Shown here: positions 1 through 6,233 of the stretch, in pieces
How the letters are laid out: the number at the start of each line of letters is the position of its first letter
How positions within the stretch are numbered: position 1 is the stretch's first letter
Assembly (NCBI GenBank): GCA_016930075.1
Contig: JAFGHS010000024.1
Coordinates: 1-49,168 of the forward strand
Length of the DNA stretch: 49,168 nucleotides
Reading direction: 5' to 3'
DNA from: Deltaproteobacteria bacterium
GTDB lineage: Bacteria; Desulfobacterota; Syntrophia; Syntrophales; JAFGHS01
Notes under the pieces: generated by a model
Seen by the model: only the letters and a program-made list of their open reading frames with translations
The model's database searches: none
Told to the model about the DNA's origin: nothing
Position numbers and translations under genes: made by a program

Positions 1-82
1 GATCAATAAACCGGTGCCGGAAAATAGTGATCCTTTGCGACACTAAATTCTTTATGGAAGTGTCTCATTTTCATTGACACGT
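1..82. mobile_element. Possible end of an IS21-like insertion sequence (partial)
   Basis: No gene is visible in this edge stretch. Positions 60-80 form an imperfect palindrome (GTGTC...GACAC), and a further GTGTC-type motif lies nearer the window edge. On the minus strand the segment begins TGTCAATGAAAATGAGACAC, which resembles the TG-starting, repeat-rich termini of IS21-family elements. It also coincides with the point where the adjacent HD-domain protein loses its family-like sequence. The rest of the element would lie outside the window. The IS assignment is inference from terminus style only; no transposase is present here. Confidence 0.35.
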
Positions 83-418
83 TCCGTAAGCCGTTTTTCG
101 TTCATGCCAGGGAGGTTTCGGCCCGCCTTTGTAATCAGGCGGCGTATCGGTGCACAGCTCAATAATTTCAACTACCCGCGGTCCGAAGCGTTCGGCAAGG
201 ATGGCTTTTGTTACTTTTTCAGGATGATCCTCAAGCGTATCGTGCAGCAGGGCGGCAATCGCTTCTTCCTCATCTCCTCCGTCTTCCAGGACGATAGCGC
301 ATACACTCAAAAGATGAGAGATGTAAGGGATTGTCGTTCCTTTTCTGTGGTCATCACCATGAATCTCTGTGGCAAAAACAAGCGCATCTTTAAATTTTGG
401 TCCGATCCGGCATTCCAT
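71..418 (-). CDS. HD-domain (RelA/SpoT-type hydrolase fold) protein, C-terminally truncated
   Basis: The 115-residue product carries the HD phosphohydrolase signature of small SpoT/MESH-like proteins: a first His in ISHLLSV, then the ALLHDTLED core that supplies His-Asp and Glu-Asp metal ligands. Such domains hydrolyse (p)ppGpp or other nucleotides; the substrate here is unknown. The usual family sequence runs to ERKTAY near the C-terminus and would normally continue through another helix. Here it is replaced by Gly-Thr-Cys-Gln and a stop, exactly where a putative IS end begins. The gene therefore looks disrupted and may be non-functional. It starts inside the 3' end of the upstream PH-domain gene (29-nt overlap), so the two were probably co-transcribed. 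Confidence 0.7.
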   Translation of the reverse strand: MECRIGPKFKDALVFATEIHGDDHRKGTTIPYISHLLSVCAIVLEDGGDEEEAIAALLHDTLEDHPEKVTKAILAERFGPRVVEIIELCTDTPPDYKGGPKPPWHERKTAYGTCQ

Positions 419-833
419 AATACTTTTCTTTAACCTCCCGAATCTGGTCTTTTAAATGTTCCGGTTGCCCGCTGCCCTGGAAAACGACTTCTCCGCCGCC
501 ATCTGCGGTGGAAATGATCACCAGCGTGCCTATTCCCATCAACCTTTCAATAACGTTTTGTCGAATATTCATGCCCCGGATATGTTTGAGTTCCATCTCG
601 TTTGTATTATTTGAGATTAGACCAACCCGCATCATCACGCGCAGGTCTGTAACTGTGTATAAGTTGCGATAGCGTTTGATAACGGCTAATAAAACAAATA
701 TGGCCGCTATGAAAATGCCGCTGGCGGGTTCTTTGTTCTCAGTAAGTATGAGAAAGAAAATCACGGCCAAGAGAAAAAGGCCCCAAGAATTCAGCCAGGA
801 TGGATGGTTTTGGTAAAGGATGTTTTCAGCCAT
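390..833 (-). CDS. Membrane-anchored bacterial PH-domain protein
   Basis: A 147-residue protein with two hydrophobic segments near the N-terminus (about residues 14-30 and 38-52) followed by a basic stretch (KRYRNLYTVTDLRVMMRVGLIS) and a beta-rich domain. The pattern YTVTDLRV...GLIS...EMELKHIRGMNIRQNVIERLMGIGTLVI is typical of the bacterial PH domain (bPH2, YdbS/YdbT-like) found after paired transmembrane helices. These proteins sit in the inner membrane with the PH domain in the cytoplasm; their role is generally unknown. It overlaps the downstream HD gene by 29 nt. Confidence 0.75.
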   Translation of the reverse strand: MAENILYQNHPSWLNSWGLFLLAVIFFLILTENKEPASGIFIAAIFVLLAVIKRYRNLYTVTDLRVMMRVGLISNNTNEMELKHIRGMNIRQNVIERLMGIGTLVIISTADGGGEVVFQGSGQPEHLKDQIREVKEKYYGMPDRTKI

Positions 834-1016
834 GCTCGCCCTTCAAATCAGTTTTCGCCGTGTTATCCGTATGCGTCGATCGATCAAGACACATCAAAGT
901 AATTTATGAACTTGATAAAAAAATAATGGGATGGCTTTGTGCTGCTATGGAAAATGTTATTTTGCCTAACAAAATACTTGTATGAAGTCAATGGAAAATT
1001 GATTTGCACATCCTTA

Positions 1017-1535
1017 TTATTTTCCACCGCGAACCACATAAAACATCTTCTGCAGGGCGCATTCGAAATGGGCGTCTTCAAATCCGAGAGGGAAGGATCT
1101 TCTGGGCAGCCCTTTGACGTAGCGTTCAAAACTGCTTTGGATGTCCGATGAGTTGCTGATTCGGGACGTCGCCAGAATCTCCAGGCTGTTTTTTACATCC
1201 AGATGCCTCTTGAATTGATTCATAAAGTCACCGAAAATATTTATCAGGGTTGATTTTTCATTGTCCTCTCCGATTTGTATCCGGTCGATAATCAGGACAT
1301 TCTGATCCGAGTAATCGAGCATATAGATACACCCGATCCACTGGTCCGCATGGTGGATATATGGCATGGTCATGCTGGTTCTCAGGCTTTTCAGGATGGG
1401 TGGCTTCTTGATGTCCCTGATGTGGGCCTTGGCGAATCGCAGCAGGGCCTTTTCATCTTTGTCCGGGTCCGGCATTAAGAAGGCATGGATGTCTTCCAGT
1501 GTTTCGAGGCGGTATGGCGGTGTGCTGTAGCTCAT
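1017..1535 (-). CDS. Hypothetical protein, 172 aa
   Basis: No family is recognised. The start was placed at the internal ATG (codon 1533-1535), because GAGAAGGA precedes it at Shine-Dalgarno distance and the sequence upstream of it is Lys/Phe-rich, low-complexity and unlike coding DNA. The protein is soluble, with no signal peptide or membrane segment. It has mixed charge, a Tyr/Asp-rich central part (WIGCIYMLDYSDQNVLIIDRIQIG) and an Arg/Phe-rich C-terminus. It stands alone, divergent from the toxin-antitoxin pair to its right. An accessory-island gene of unknown role. Confidence 0.55.
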   Translation of the reverse strand: MSYSTPPYRLETLEDIHAFLMPDPDKDEKALLRFAKAHIRDIKKPPILKSLRTSMTMPYIHHADQWIGCIYMLDYSDQNVLIIDRIQIGEDNEKSTLINIFGDFMNQFKRHLDVKNSLEILATSRISNSSDIQSSFERYVKGLPRRSFPLGFEDAHFECALQKMFYVVRGGK

Positions 1536-1655
1536 AGGGTCCTTCTCGATCTGAATTCTTATCTTCAGAGAAAAACGATCTTTTATTATTTTTATTACAG
1601 AAGGGAAGAAAAATAATTGAACCACGGTATTTCATAAATTACATCAAAATTACGC

Positions 1656-1684
1656 TTGACCATGGAAAATAAATGACCTATATT
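1656..1684 (+). promoter_or_regulatory. Sigma-70-type promoter of the toxin-antitoxin operon
   Basis: TTGACC at 1656-1661 and TATATT at 1679-1684 are separated by 17 bp, a near-consensus -35/-10 pair. The predicted transcript start is about 30 nt before the antitoxin ATG at 1724, whose Shine-Dalgarno GGAGG is at 1711-1715. Confidence 0.5.
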
Positions 1685-1723
1685 TAGCACCAAAATATGG
1701 TTATTTTCTCGGAGGTCACGGCT

Positions 1724-1969
1724 ATGGATTACCTGTTGGCAAAATCATCTGTCAGTATCACGGAACTGAAAAAAAATCCTTCTTCAATTATTGACGCGGC
1801 GGAAGGCGCGCCCATCGCTATTCTCAAAAATAACAGGCCTTCGGCATACCTGGTACCCGCGGTGACCTTTGAGGCCATGCTTGAGAAACTTGACGATCTT
1901 AAAATTGCAAAGATTGTGAAAGACAGGAAGCAGGAAAGAAGCATCAGGGTATCTTTGAATGAGCTATAA
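1724..1969 (+). CDS. Phd/YefM-type antitoxin (StbD-like)
   Basis: An 81-residue protein matching the Phd/YefM fold. The N-terminal DNA-binding part contains SSVSITELKKNPSSII, where the xVxxxELKxxxxxxI pattern is typical, then APIAILKNNRPSAYLVP. The C-terminal helix and basic tail would wrap and neutralise the toxin. The start was moved to the ATG at 1724 because GGAGG lies 8 nt upstream; the earlier in-frame ATG has no ribosome site. The toxin gene begins 11 nt before this gene ends. Such antitoxins usually repress their own promoter, here the one at 1656-1684. Confidence 0.85.
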   Translation: MDYLLAKSSVSITELKKNPSSIIDAAEGAPIAILKNNRPSAYLVPAVTFEAMLEKLDDLKIAKIVKDRKQERSIRVSLNEL

Positions 1970-2249
1970 TCTCGAATTCAAAGAATCCGCCCTCAAGGAA
2001 TGGTGGAAAATAGACAGGCCCGTGCGGGAACAATTCAAAAAAAAACTTTCCGCTCGTCTCGAGAATCCAAAGGTTGGCGCAGATAAAGTCAGCGGCCTCG
2101 CCGATACATATAAAATCAAGCTCCGCGCTTCAGGGCTGCGCCTAGTTTACACTGTCGATGATGAAAAGAAAACGCTGATCGTCTATGCCGTCGGAAAAAG
2201 AGATAAAGAAGAAGCCTACCGAAAGGCCCGGGCGCGTATATTAAGATAA
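1959..2249 (+). CDS. RelE/StbE-family toxin (mRNA interferase-like)
   Basis: A 96-residue basic protein of the RelE/ParE superfamily. Visible landmarks are the N-terminal YNLEFKESALKEWWKID strand-helix, the central LADTYKIKLRASGLRLVYTV strand pair with the Arg-rich turn used for RNA binding, and the C-terminal LIVYAVGKRDKEEAYRKA. The Arg pair and the GKRDK motif are those of RelE-type ribosome-dependent endoribonucleases. It overlaps the antitoxin by 11 nt, so translation is coupled. The alternative, a ParE-type gyrase inhibitor, is less likely given the pairing and the R-x-x-Y motif. Confidence 0.85.
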   Translation: MSYNLEFKESALKEWWKIDRPVREQFKKKLSARLENPKVGADKVSGLADTYKIKLRASGLRLVYTVDDEKKTLIVYAVGKRDKEEAYRKARARILR

Positions 2250-2426
2250 ATATTTTCGTTTTCATCCATGCTTTGAATCACCGCTTATCCTGCCATATCA
2301 TTACATAAATAAAAAAATCTTGATCGTCCGTAATCTTTTCCAAAAAAAATCGTTCTCCTTCTTGTGCAGGTCAAGCAGGTTTTAAATACCCTGTAACAAC
2401 TCAGACGACATATTGGGGGGAAGAAA

Positions 2427-2933
2427 ATGGACAGAGATGCGGATTCGGCGTTGCAGTTAAGGGAGGCGGATGGGGATGCAGAAGGCAGACCGGCGGCAGG
2501 ATATAAATACGAATATGAAACCCGCGTGACGTTTTGTTTGACCAACGCGGAGGGCAACGTGAGCCACGACCAGTATGCGCGGCTCTTCGGCGTGGTGCGG
2601 GAGCTTTTCGGCCTGGACTTTATTCCCGGATTTGCCGAAGAGGCGGGTGCAAAATATCTCTTGAAAACACGGAATGCCGCCTATGAGTATATCAAGGATT
2701 TTTTCTTCGGGGATGTGATGAAAATTCAGCTTTATGTATCAGAGCTGACGGGCGCCAGCTTCACCCTGGCGGCGGACTATATTCATGCTCACACCGGAGA
2801 GATTCATGCGCGGGGCAGCCAGCAGATCGTATATACGGATATGACAGGCAGACCCCGCCGGATTCCGGATGATCTCAAAACATTGATCAAGTCGGTCATG
2901 ATGGAGGAGGTGCGGGATGCAAAAGAGGGATAA
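2427..2933 (+). CDS. Hotdog-fold acyl-CoA thioesterase-like protein (YbgC/4HBT type)
   Basis: The 168-residue product has the order of elements of the 4-hydroxybenzoyl-CoA thioesterase/YbgC family. A first strand (YEYETRVTF) leads to NVSHDQYARLFGVVRELFG, matching the long hotdog helix. Then come strands around MKIQLYVSELTGASFTLAADYIHAHTGEIHARGSQQIVYTD and the closing RRIPDDL. The usual catalytic Asp of the DxxG/H turn appears shifted (LTNAEGNVSHD), so activity is uncertain. The first ~25 residues are acidic and probably disordered. A very strong ribosome site (GGGGGG) precedes the ATG. The gene is alone between two defence-type pairs. Confidence 0.6.
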   Translation: MDRDADSALQLREADGDAEGRPAAGYKYEYETRVTFCLTNAEGNVSHDQYARLFGVVRELFGLDFIPGFAEEAGAKYLLKTRNAAYEYIKDFFFGDVMKIQLYVSELTGASFTLAADYIHAHTGEIHARGSQQIVYTDMTGRPRRIPDDLKTLIKSVMMEEVRDAKEG

Positions 2934-2974
2934 GGATTTTGAAAAAGGGGACGCGTGGTCATTACGTCGGCTTT

Positions 2975-3289
2975 TCAAATAACTTCTATAAGCAACCCAT
3001 CTTTTTCAATGACTGCGGCAAATCCGGATTCGTCTTCGCCGGAAACAAAAAGATGGGGTTCAATGCGAATATCGATTTGTTCCGTTAATTCGTATAACTT
3101 TGACATGACAGTAAGATAAGAATCCTCCGTATCCCATTTGTCTATGAACAGACCGACGTCTATGTCGCTCCAGAGGTCAAATCTATCTTCAGCATAAGAG
3201 CCGAAAAGAACTGCTTTGCGGATTCCTAAATAATTCTTTACCAGTTTCGCATAGCGGTTCGCTAAGTTGATAGCTTCTGCTTTATCCAT
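2975..3289 (-). CDS. MNT-type nucleotidyltransferase domain protein
   Basis: A 104-residue minimal nucleotidyltransferase. The GS motif (VLFGSYAED) and the DxD metal site (SDIDVGLF) are present in the spacing typical of the MNT/PolBeta superfamily. A third acidic residue in QIDIRIEPHLF completes the likely triad. It overlaps the upstream HEPN gene by 28 nt. MNT proteins paired with HEPN partners act as antitoxins, in studied cases by AMPylating the HEPN toxin; the same role here is inference. Confidence 0.85.
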   Translation of the reverse strand: MDKAEAINLANRYAKLVKNYLGIRKAVLFGSYAEDRFDLWSDIDVGLFIDKWDTEDSYLTVMSKLYELTEQIDIRIEPHLFVSGEDESGFAAVIEKDGLLIEVI

Positions 3290-3660
3290 TTATGCAATTC
3301 TCCGGTCTTTTGAAGGATATCGGAACATCTCTCGTTTGTAAGTTCCTTAAATATTCTGTCTTTGAATTCAGGATATCTGGTTTCGATGTATAAAGGTTCC
3401 AGTATTCTGAGGCATTGTCTCTGCTCTTCTTCAAAATAATCATCGATCTTTGAGGATTGAGCGAGCAGTCTTAAATTATGGGTCTTCGGGGGAAGCTGCC
3501 CGTTCTTTTCTTGATAATAACCTTTTAGAATTTTTTCAATCGCCTGATGGCACATGAAACCAACATATAGGTACCTTTTCGCCTGCAACATGGCTTGGGC
3601 TGTTTCAAGATCATACTCAGAAAGCTCAAACCAATATGAAGTTTTGCGATCCTCGGCCAT
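3262..3660 (-). CDS. HEPN-domain protein (partner of the MNT protein)
   Basis: An all-helical 132-residue HEPN protein. It shows the N-terminal WFELSEYDLETAQAML helix, the signature GFMCHQAIEKILKGYYQ, then PPKTHNLRLLA and the family-typical RYPEF motif. This is the PF05168-like HEPN type. I do not see the Rx4-6H RNase motif of HepT-type toxins, so it may be a non-catalytic or differently acting HEPN. It is the first gene of the pair and overlaps the nucleotidyltransferase gene, so they form one operon. A likely stress, plasmid-maintenance or phage-defence module. Confidence 0.85.
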   Translation of the reverse strand: MAEDRKTSYWFELSEYDLETAQAMLQAKRYLYVGFMCHQAIEKILKGYYQEKNGQLPPKTHNLRLLAQSSKIDDYFEEEQRQCLRILEPLYIETRYPEFKDRIFKELTNERCSDILQKTGELHKWIKQKLST

Positions 3661-4009
3661 ACATTATTGCCCGTTGATGTTCATTTACAAGTTTTTTGTG
3701 AATATAAGATGATATCGCCTGTTTGTCAATGAATTAGCCTCATTTGATATACTGATTTTTCCTTTGCTGATCTATGTTTTTATCTAAAAAAAACAATCAG
3801 CATGTAATCTTTATTTTAAAACATCGTTAACACTTCTCAGAGCGGCACCGGGATTATCTGGCCGCGAAAGTCTGCAGCATTAAATCAGCAAATAAATTGA
3901 ATCGGACGGGAATCGCGCGCGCAGTTTTATTCATGAGCGCAGCCTTGGCTGACTCGCGGCAAAGACGGCAGCGCGTAAATCATTCAGGTCGCAGAAAGGA
4001 GAATAAACG
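3661..4009. other. Intergenic, no recognised gene
   Basis: The left part (3661-3840) is AT-rich and probably holds the promoter of the HEPN/MNT pair, but no clear -35/-10 pair stands out. The right part is GC-richer with short direct and inverted GCGC-type runs (around 3935-3975). No open reading frame with a ribosome site was found before 4010. Confidence 0.5.
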
Positions 4010-4150
4010 ATGGTGGAACGCTTCGGGTTTCAAATTCTTTCTCATATTCGAAAGGTCATGATTGTCGGGCTCAACTTTATTTTCAACCGGCCGGCGGTCT
4101 TCAGCGTGCTCGGCCTGATGAAGATGAAAGTCATTGTTCGGGAGCTGTGA
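4010..4150 (+). CDS. Candidate small protein, 46 aa
   Basis: A 46-codon frame starting with ATG at 4010, preceded by AGGAG (3997-4001) at ideal spacing, and ending with TGA at 4148-4150. The product is basic and hydrophobic: start MVERFGFQILSHIRK, middle VMIVGLNFIFNRPAVFSVLGL, end MKMKVIVREL. It could be a small membrane-associated protein or the remnant of a larger gene. It ends 7 nt before a MITE-like repeat, which may have cut an original gene. No family is recognised. Confidence 0.4.
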   Translation: MVERFGFQILSHIRKVMIVGLNFIFNRPAVFSVLGLMKMKVIVREL

Positions 4151-4157
4151 TGGAAGG

Positions 4158-4287
4158 AGATCTTTGAATAACAACGATTGTCCGTCATTTCGACCGTAGG
4201 GAGAAATCTTATGAATTCGTCATTGCTGAGATTTCTCGTCGTTCCGCTTCAGCGGGACTCCTCGAAATGACAAAATTGGAAGATCTC
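4158..4287 (+). repeat. MITE-like palindromic repeat, copy A
   Basis: A 130-bp element bounded by inverted ends GAGATCTTTGAA (4158-4169) and TTGGAAGATCTC (4276-4287). The inside contains GTCATTTCGACC, GGGAGAAATCTT, GAGATTTCTCGTC and GGGACTCCTCGAAATGACA in the same order as copy B (9375-9505) and, inverted, copy C (15028-15170). There is no coding capacity. It ends 13 nt before the dehydratase ATG, so its right edge provides the AAAGGA ribosome-site region of that gene. Confidence 0.8.
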
Positions 4288-4300
4288 GAAAGGACATCTT

Positions 4301-4777
4301 ATGAACGGATACGCATGCGAACTGCCTTCGGATGTAGCTGGATGGCTTCTCGACGCCATTCCCCACCAGCCGCCGTTTCGCTTTATCGACGACATCCTTG
4401 CGCTCGATGAAGAGCATATCGTCGGGACATACCGGTATCGGGAAGACGAATTTTTTTACCGGGGCCACTTTCCCGGCCGCGCCGTCACGCCGGGCGTAAT
4501 CCTGATGGAGACGATGGTGCAGATCGGGGGCCTGGCCTTCGGCATTTATCTCCATGCCGCGGCTTATGGCAACGGCGGCATCGCCATTCCGGTCCTCACC
4601 GGCATCGACGGCGCCGAATTCCTGCACCCCGTTTACCCGGGTCAGCGCGTCTTCGTCCGGGGCGAAAAAAAATACTTTCGCAACCGCCAACTGAAGATCG
4701 GCGCATGGATGACAGGCGCTGAAGGGCAAGAGATCTGTCGCGGCGTCTTTTCGGGAACCGTGGGAACGAAAATATAA
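4301..4777 (+). CDS. FabA/FabZ-type 3-hydroxyacyl-ACP dehydratase-like protein
   Basis: A 158-residue single-hotdog protein. PHQPPFRFID is the family entry motif. GHFPGRAVTPGVILMETMVQIG contains the FabZ active-site His (in GHFPG) and the catalytic Glu (in LMETM). The closing YPGQRVFVRGEKKYFRNRQLKIGAWMTG is also typical. The expected reaction is dehydration of (3R)-hydroxyacyl-ACP or -CoA. It is not in a fatty-acid operon: it sits alone in the island, directly after a MITE-like repeat, and may serve a special lipid or polyketide-like product. FabZ versus FabA cannot be settled by eye. Confidence 0.85.
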   Translation: MNGYACELPSDVAGWLLDAIPHQPPFRFIDDILALDEEHIVGTYRYREDEFFYRGHFPGRAVTPGVILMETMVQIGGLAFGIYLHAAAYGNGGIAIPVLTGIDGAEFLHPVYPGQRVFVRGEKKYFRNRQLKIGAWMTGAEGQEICRGVFSGTVGTKI

Positions 4778-4782
4778 AACAG

Positions 4783-4848
4783 TGGGAAGAAATCGGCATC
4801 GTCTATGAGCCCTTCAAGATCCACGGGATCACGGTCTGCAAAAAATGA
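4783..4848 (+). other. Possible 3' remnant of a lost gene
   Basis: Just after the dehydratase stop, in a different frame, a protein-like tail reads WEEIGIVYEPFKIHGITVCKK before a TGA at 4846-4848, with no start codon of its own. It has the residue balance of a real C-terminus, but the stretch is short and the opposite strand also has an open frame. No family is recognised. Confidence 0.15.
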
Positions 4849-4966
4849 TGCCTCCTGTAAGGATTTTTTAAATTCATCGTTATTCACATCAGAACAATGA
4901 AGCGCCGGCAGGTCTGCCGTGCCTGTTAGAAAAAATGAAATCAGGAAATTAAAGGAGGTTCAACAC

Positions 4967-5866
4967 ATGTTGGATATGTCCGATGCACCAAACGATCCGA
5001 GGAAGGCATCCTTGCAGAAACCCGAGGCCCAGATTTTTCTCAGCAGTCTGACGCCCGACATTCTGGCCAAATTCAAAACCTGCTATGTAAACGCAGATGT
5101 TCAAAGCGCGCATGCAAAAGAGGTCCTTTCCTATATACTGAAAAATTCCCCAATAATGCAGATTGTCAGCAAAGACACCACCTCCGCGCATACATTTGAG
5201 TATCTGTATCTGAGGAAGGATATTGAAAGCCCCCTCGACAAATACTTCCCGAACGGACGGGCGGCGCAGGCCATTTATCAGAGGCTCCATGCCCTGAAGC
5301 TGAACCTGCCGGCCATTATCCGGGGGGAGCGGGAAAAGAATAATTCCGCCTCATATAAGATCGTCAACATCGGCTCGGGGCCAAGTCATGAGATGATCGA
5401 GATCCTTCTGGAAAATCCTGATCTCAAGGACAAGGTTCATATCACATGCGTTGATCCGGACAGAGAGGCCCTGATCATCGGGGCGCAGCGCGTGGCGAGG
5501 CTCAACCTGGAGAGTCATTTCAGCTTTGTCCCGGCGAAGTATCAAACATTTGACGGACGCGGCTATGACATGGTGCTCCTCATCGGCATCCTTTGTCCGC
5601 TGAATGTCCGTCTGTGCGTCAGGGTGATGAAAAACGTAAAGAGGTGTCTGCGCCCTGGCGGGATTATCATCTTCAGCACAGTCCAGAACATCATGGGCCA
5701 AGAAGACCCCCTGACGGACTATATCATGCGCCTGACCGGCTGGAACATGGACTACAAGGAAGATCATGAGCCTTACGCGATCGCCAGGGCGGCAGGCTGC
5801 GAACCGATCGGGCGTTTCTTCGATGAGTATGGCTACAACTGCATGACTGTGGCGAGGATAAAATAA
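4967..5866 (+). CDS. Class I SAM-dependent methyltransferase
   Basis: A 299-residue protein. The start was placed at the ATG at 4967, preceded by AAAGGAGG; the earlier in-frame ATG has no such site. The N-terminal ~130 residues are helical and specific to this subtype. The Rossmann core then shows motif I (KIVNIGSGPSHE), an acidic residue after the second strand (ITCVDPDREAL), the GYDMVLLIGIL strand and post-motif CLRPGGIIIFSTV. The methyl acceptor is unknown. The end of the protein (FFDEYGYNCMTVARI) resembles small-molecule methyltransferases. It lies 37 nt upstream of the Cys-rich gene and could share a transcript with it. Confidence 0.8.
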   Translation: MLDMSDAPNDPRKASLQKPEAQIFLSSLTPDILAKFKTCYVNADVQSAHAKEVLSYILKNSPIMQIVSKDTTSAHTFEYLYLRKDIESPLDKYFPNGRAAQAIYQRLHALKLNLPAIIRGEREKNNSASYKIVNIGSGPSHEMIEILLENPDLKDKVHITCVDPDREALIIGAQRVARLNLESHFSFVPAKYQTFDGRGYDMVLLIGILCPLNVRLCVRVMKNVKRCLRPGGIIIFSTVQNIMGQEDPLTDYIMRLTGWNMDYKEDHEPYAIARAAGCEPIGRFFDEYGYNCMTVARIK

Positions 5867-5903
5867 TTACCGTTAGCAAATTATATGAAATTGGAGGGCT
5901 TTC

Positions 5904-6233
5904 ATGACCATTTCAACGGAAGAAGAGGACAGAGCGATTGCCGAGAAAATACTTGGAGCGATGGAGGTTCCCGACGATTATGCGTCTGGCCCGGAATGGC
6001 TGGCATGGTTAAAAGAACCATTCAAAAAAGATTGGGCCGTGGCGTATTGCTTTTGCGACAAATGTGTGGCGATGATCGAAGTAGGCATCGAATCGGTTGC
6101 CCAGCTATGCAGGATTGCACGTGTAAATGTGCCCACCGAATATAGAGGGGTACATTTTATTGTGACCGGATGTCCGTTTTGCCAAGAAGATGGATGCTAT
6201 AGAAACGCCCGCATCATTCACATTTATATATGA
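5904..6233 (+). CDS. Small Cys-rich protein coupled to a cysteine desulfurase-like gene
   Basis: A 109-residue protein with seven Cys: Cys49, 51 and 54 (CFCDKC), Cys69, and Cys90, 93 and 98 (CPFCQEDGC). This arrangement suggests a zinc or iron-sulfur site, or a sulfur-accepting surface. The N-terminal ~45 residues are acidic and helical. There is no signal peptide or membrane segment. A GGAGGG ribosome site precedes the ATG. Its stop overlaps the start of the next gene (ATGA), so the two are translationally coupled, which suggests a shared function in sulfur transfer. No family is recognised. Confidence 0.65.
   Translation: MTISTEEEDRAIAEKILGAMEVPDDYASGPEWLAWLKEPFKKDWAVAYCFCDKCVAMIEVGIESVAQLCRIARVNVPTEYRGVHFIVTGCPFCQEDGCYRNARIIHIYI

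Noticed and set aside
3262..3660. HepT-type RX4HXY RNase toxin
   Set aside because: The motif is not present in this protein; only the general HEPN helices are.
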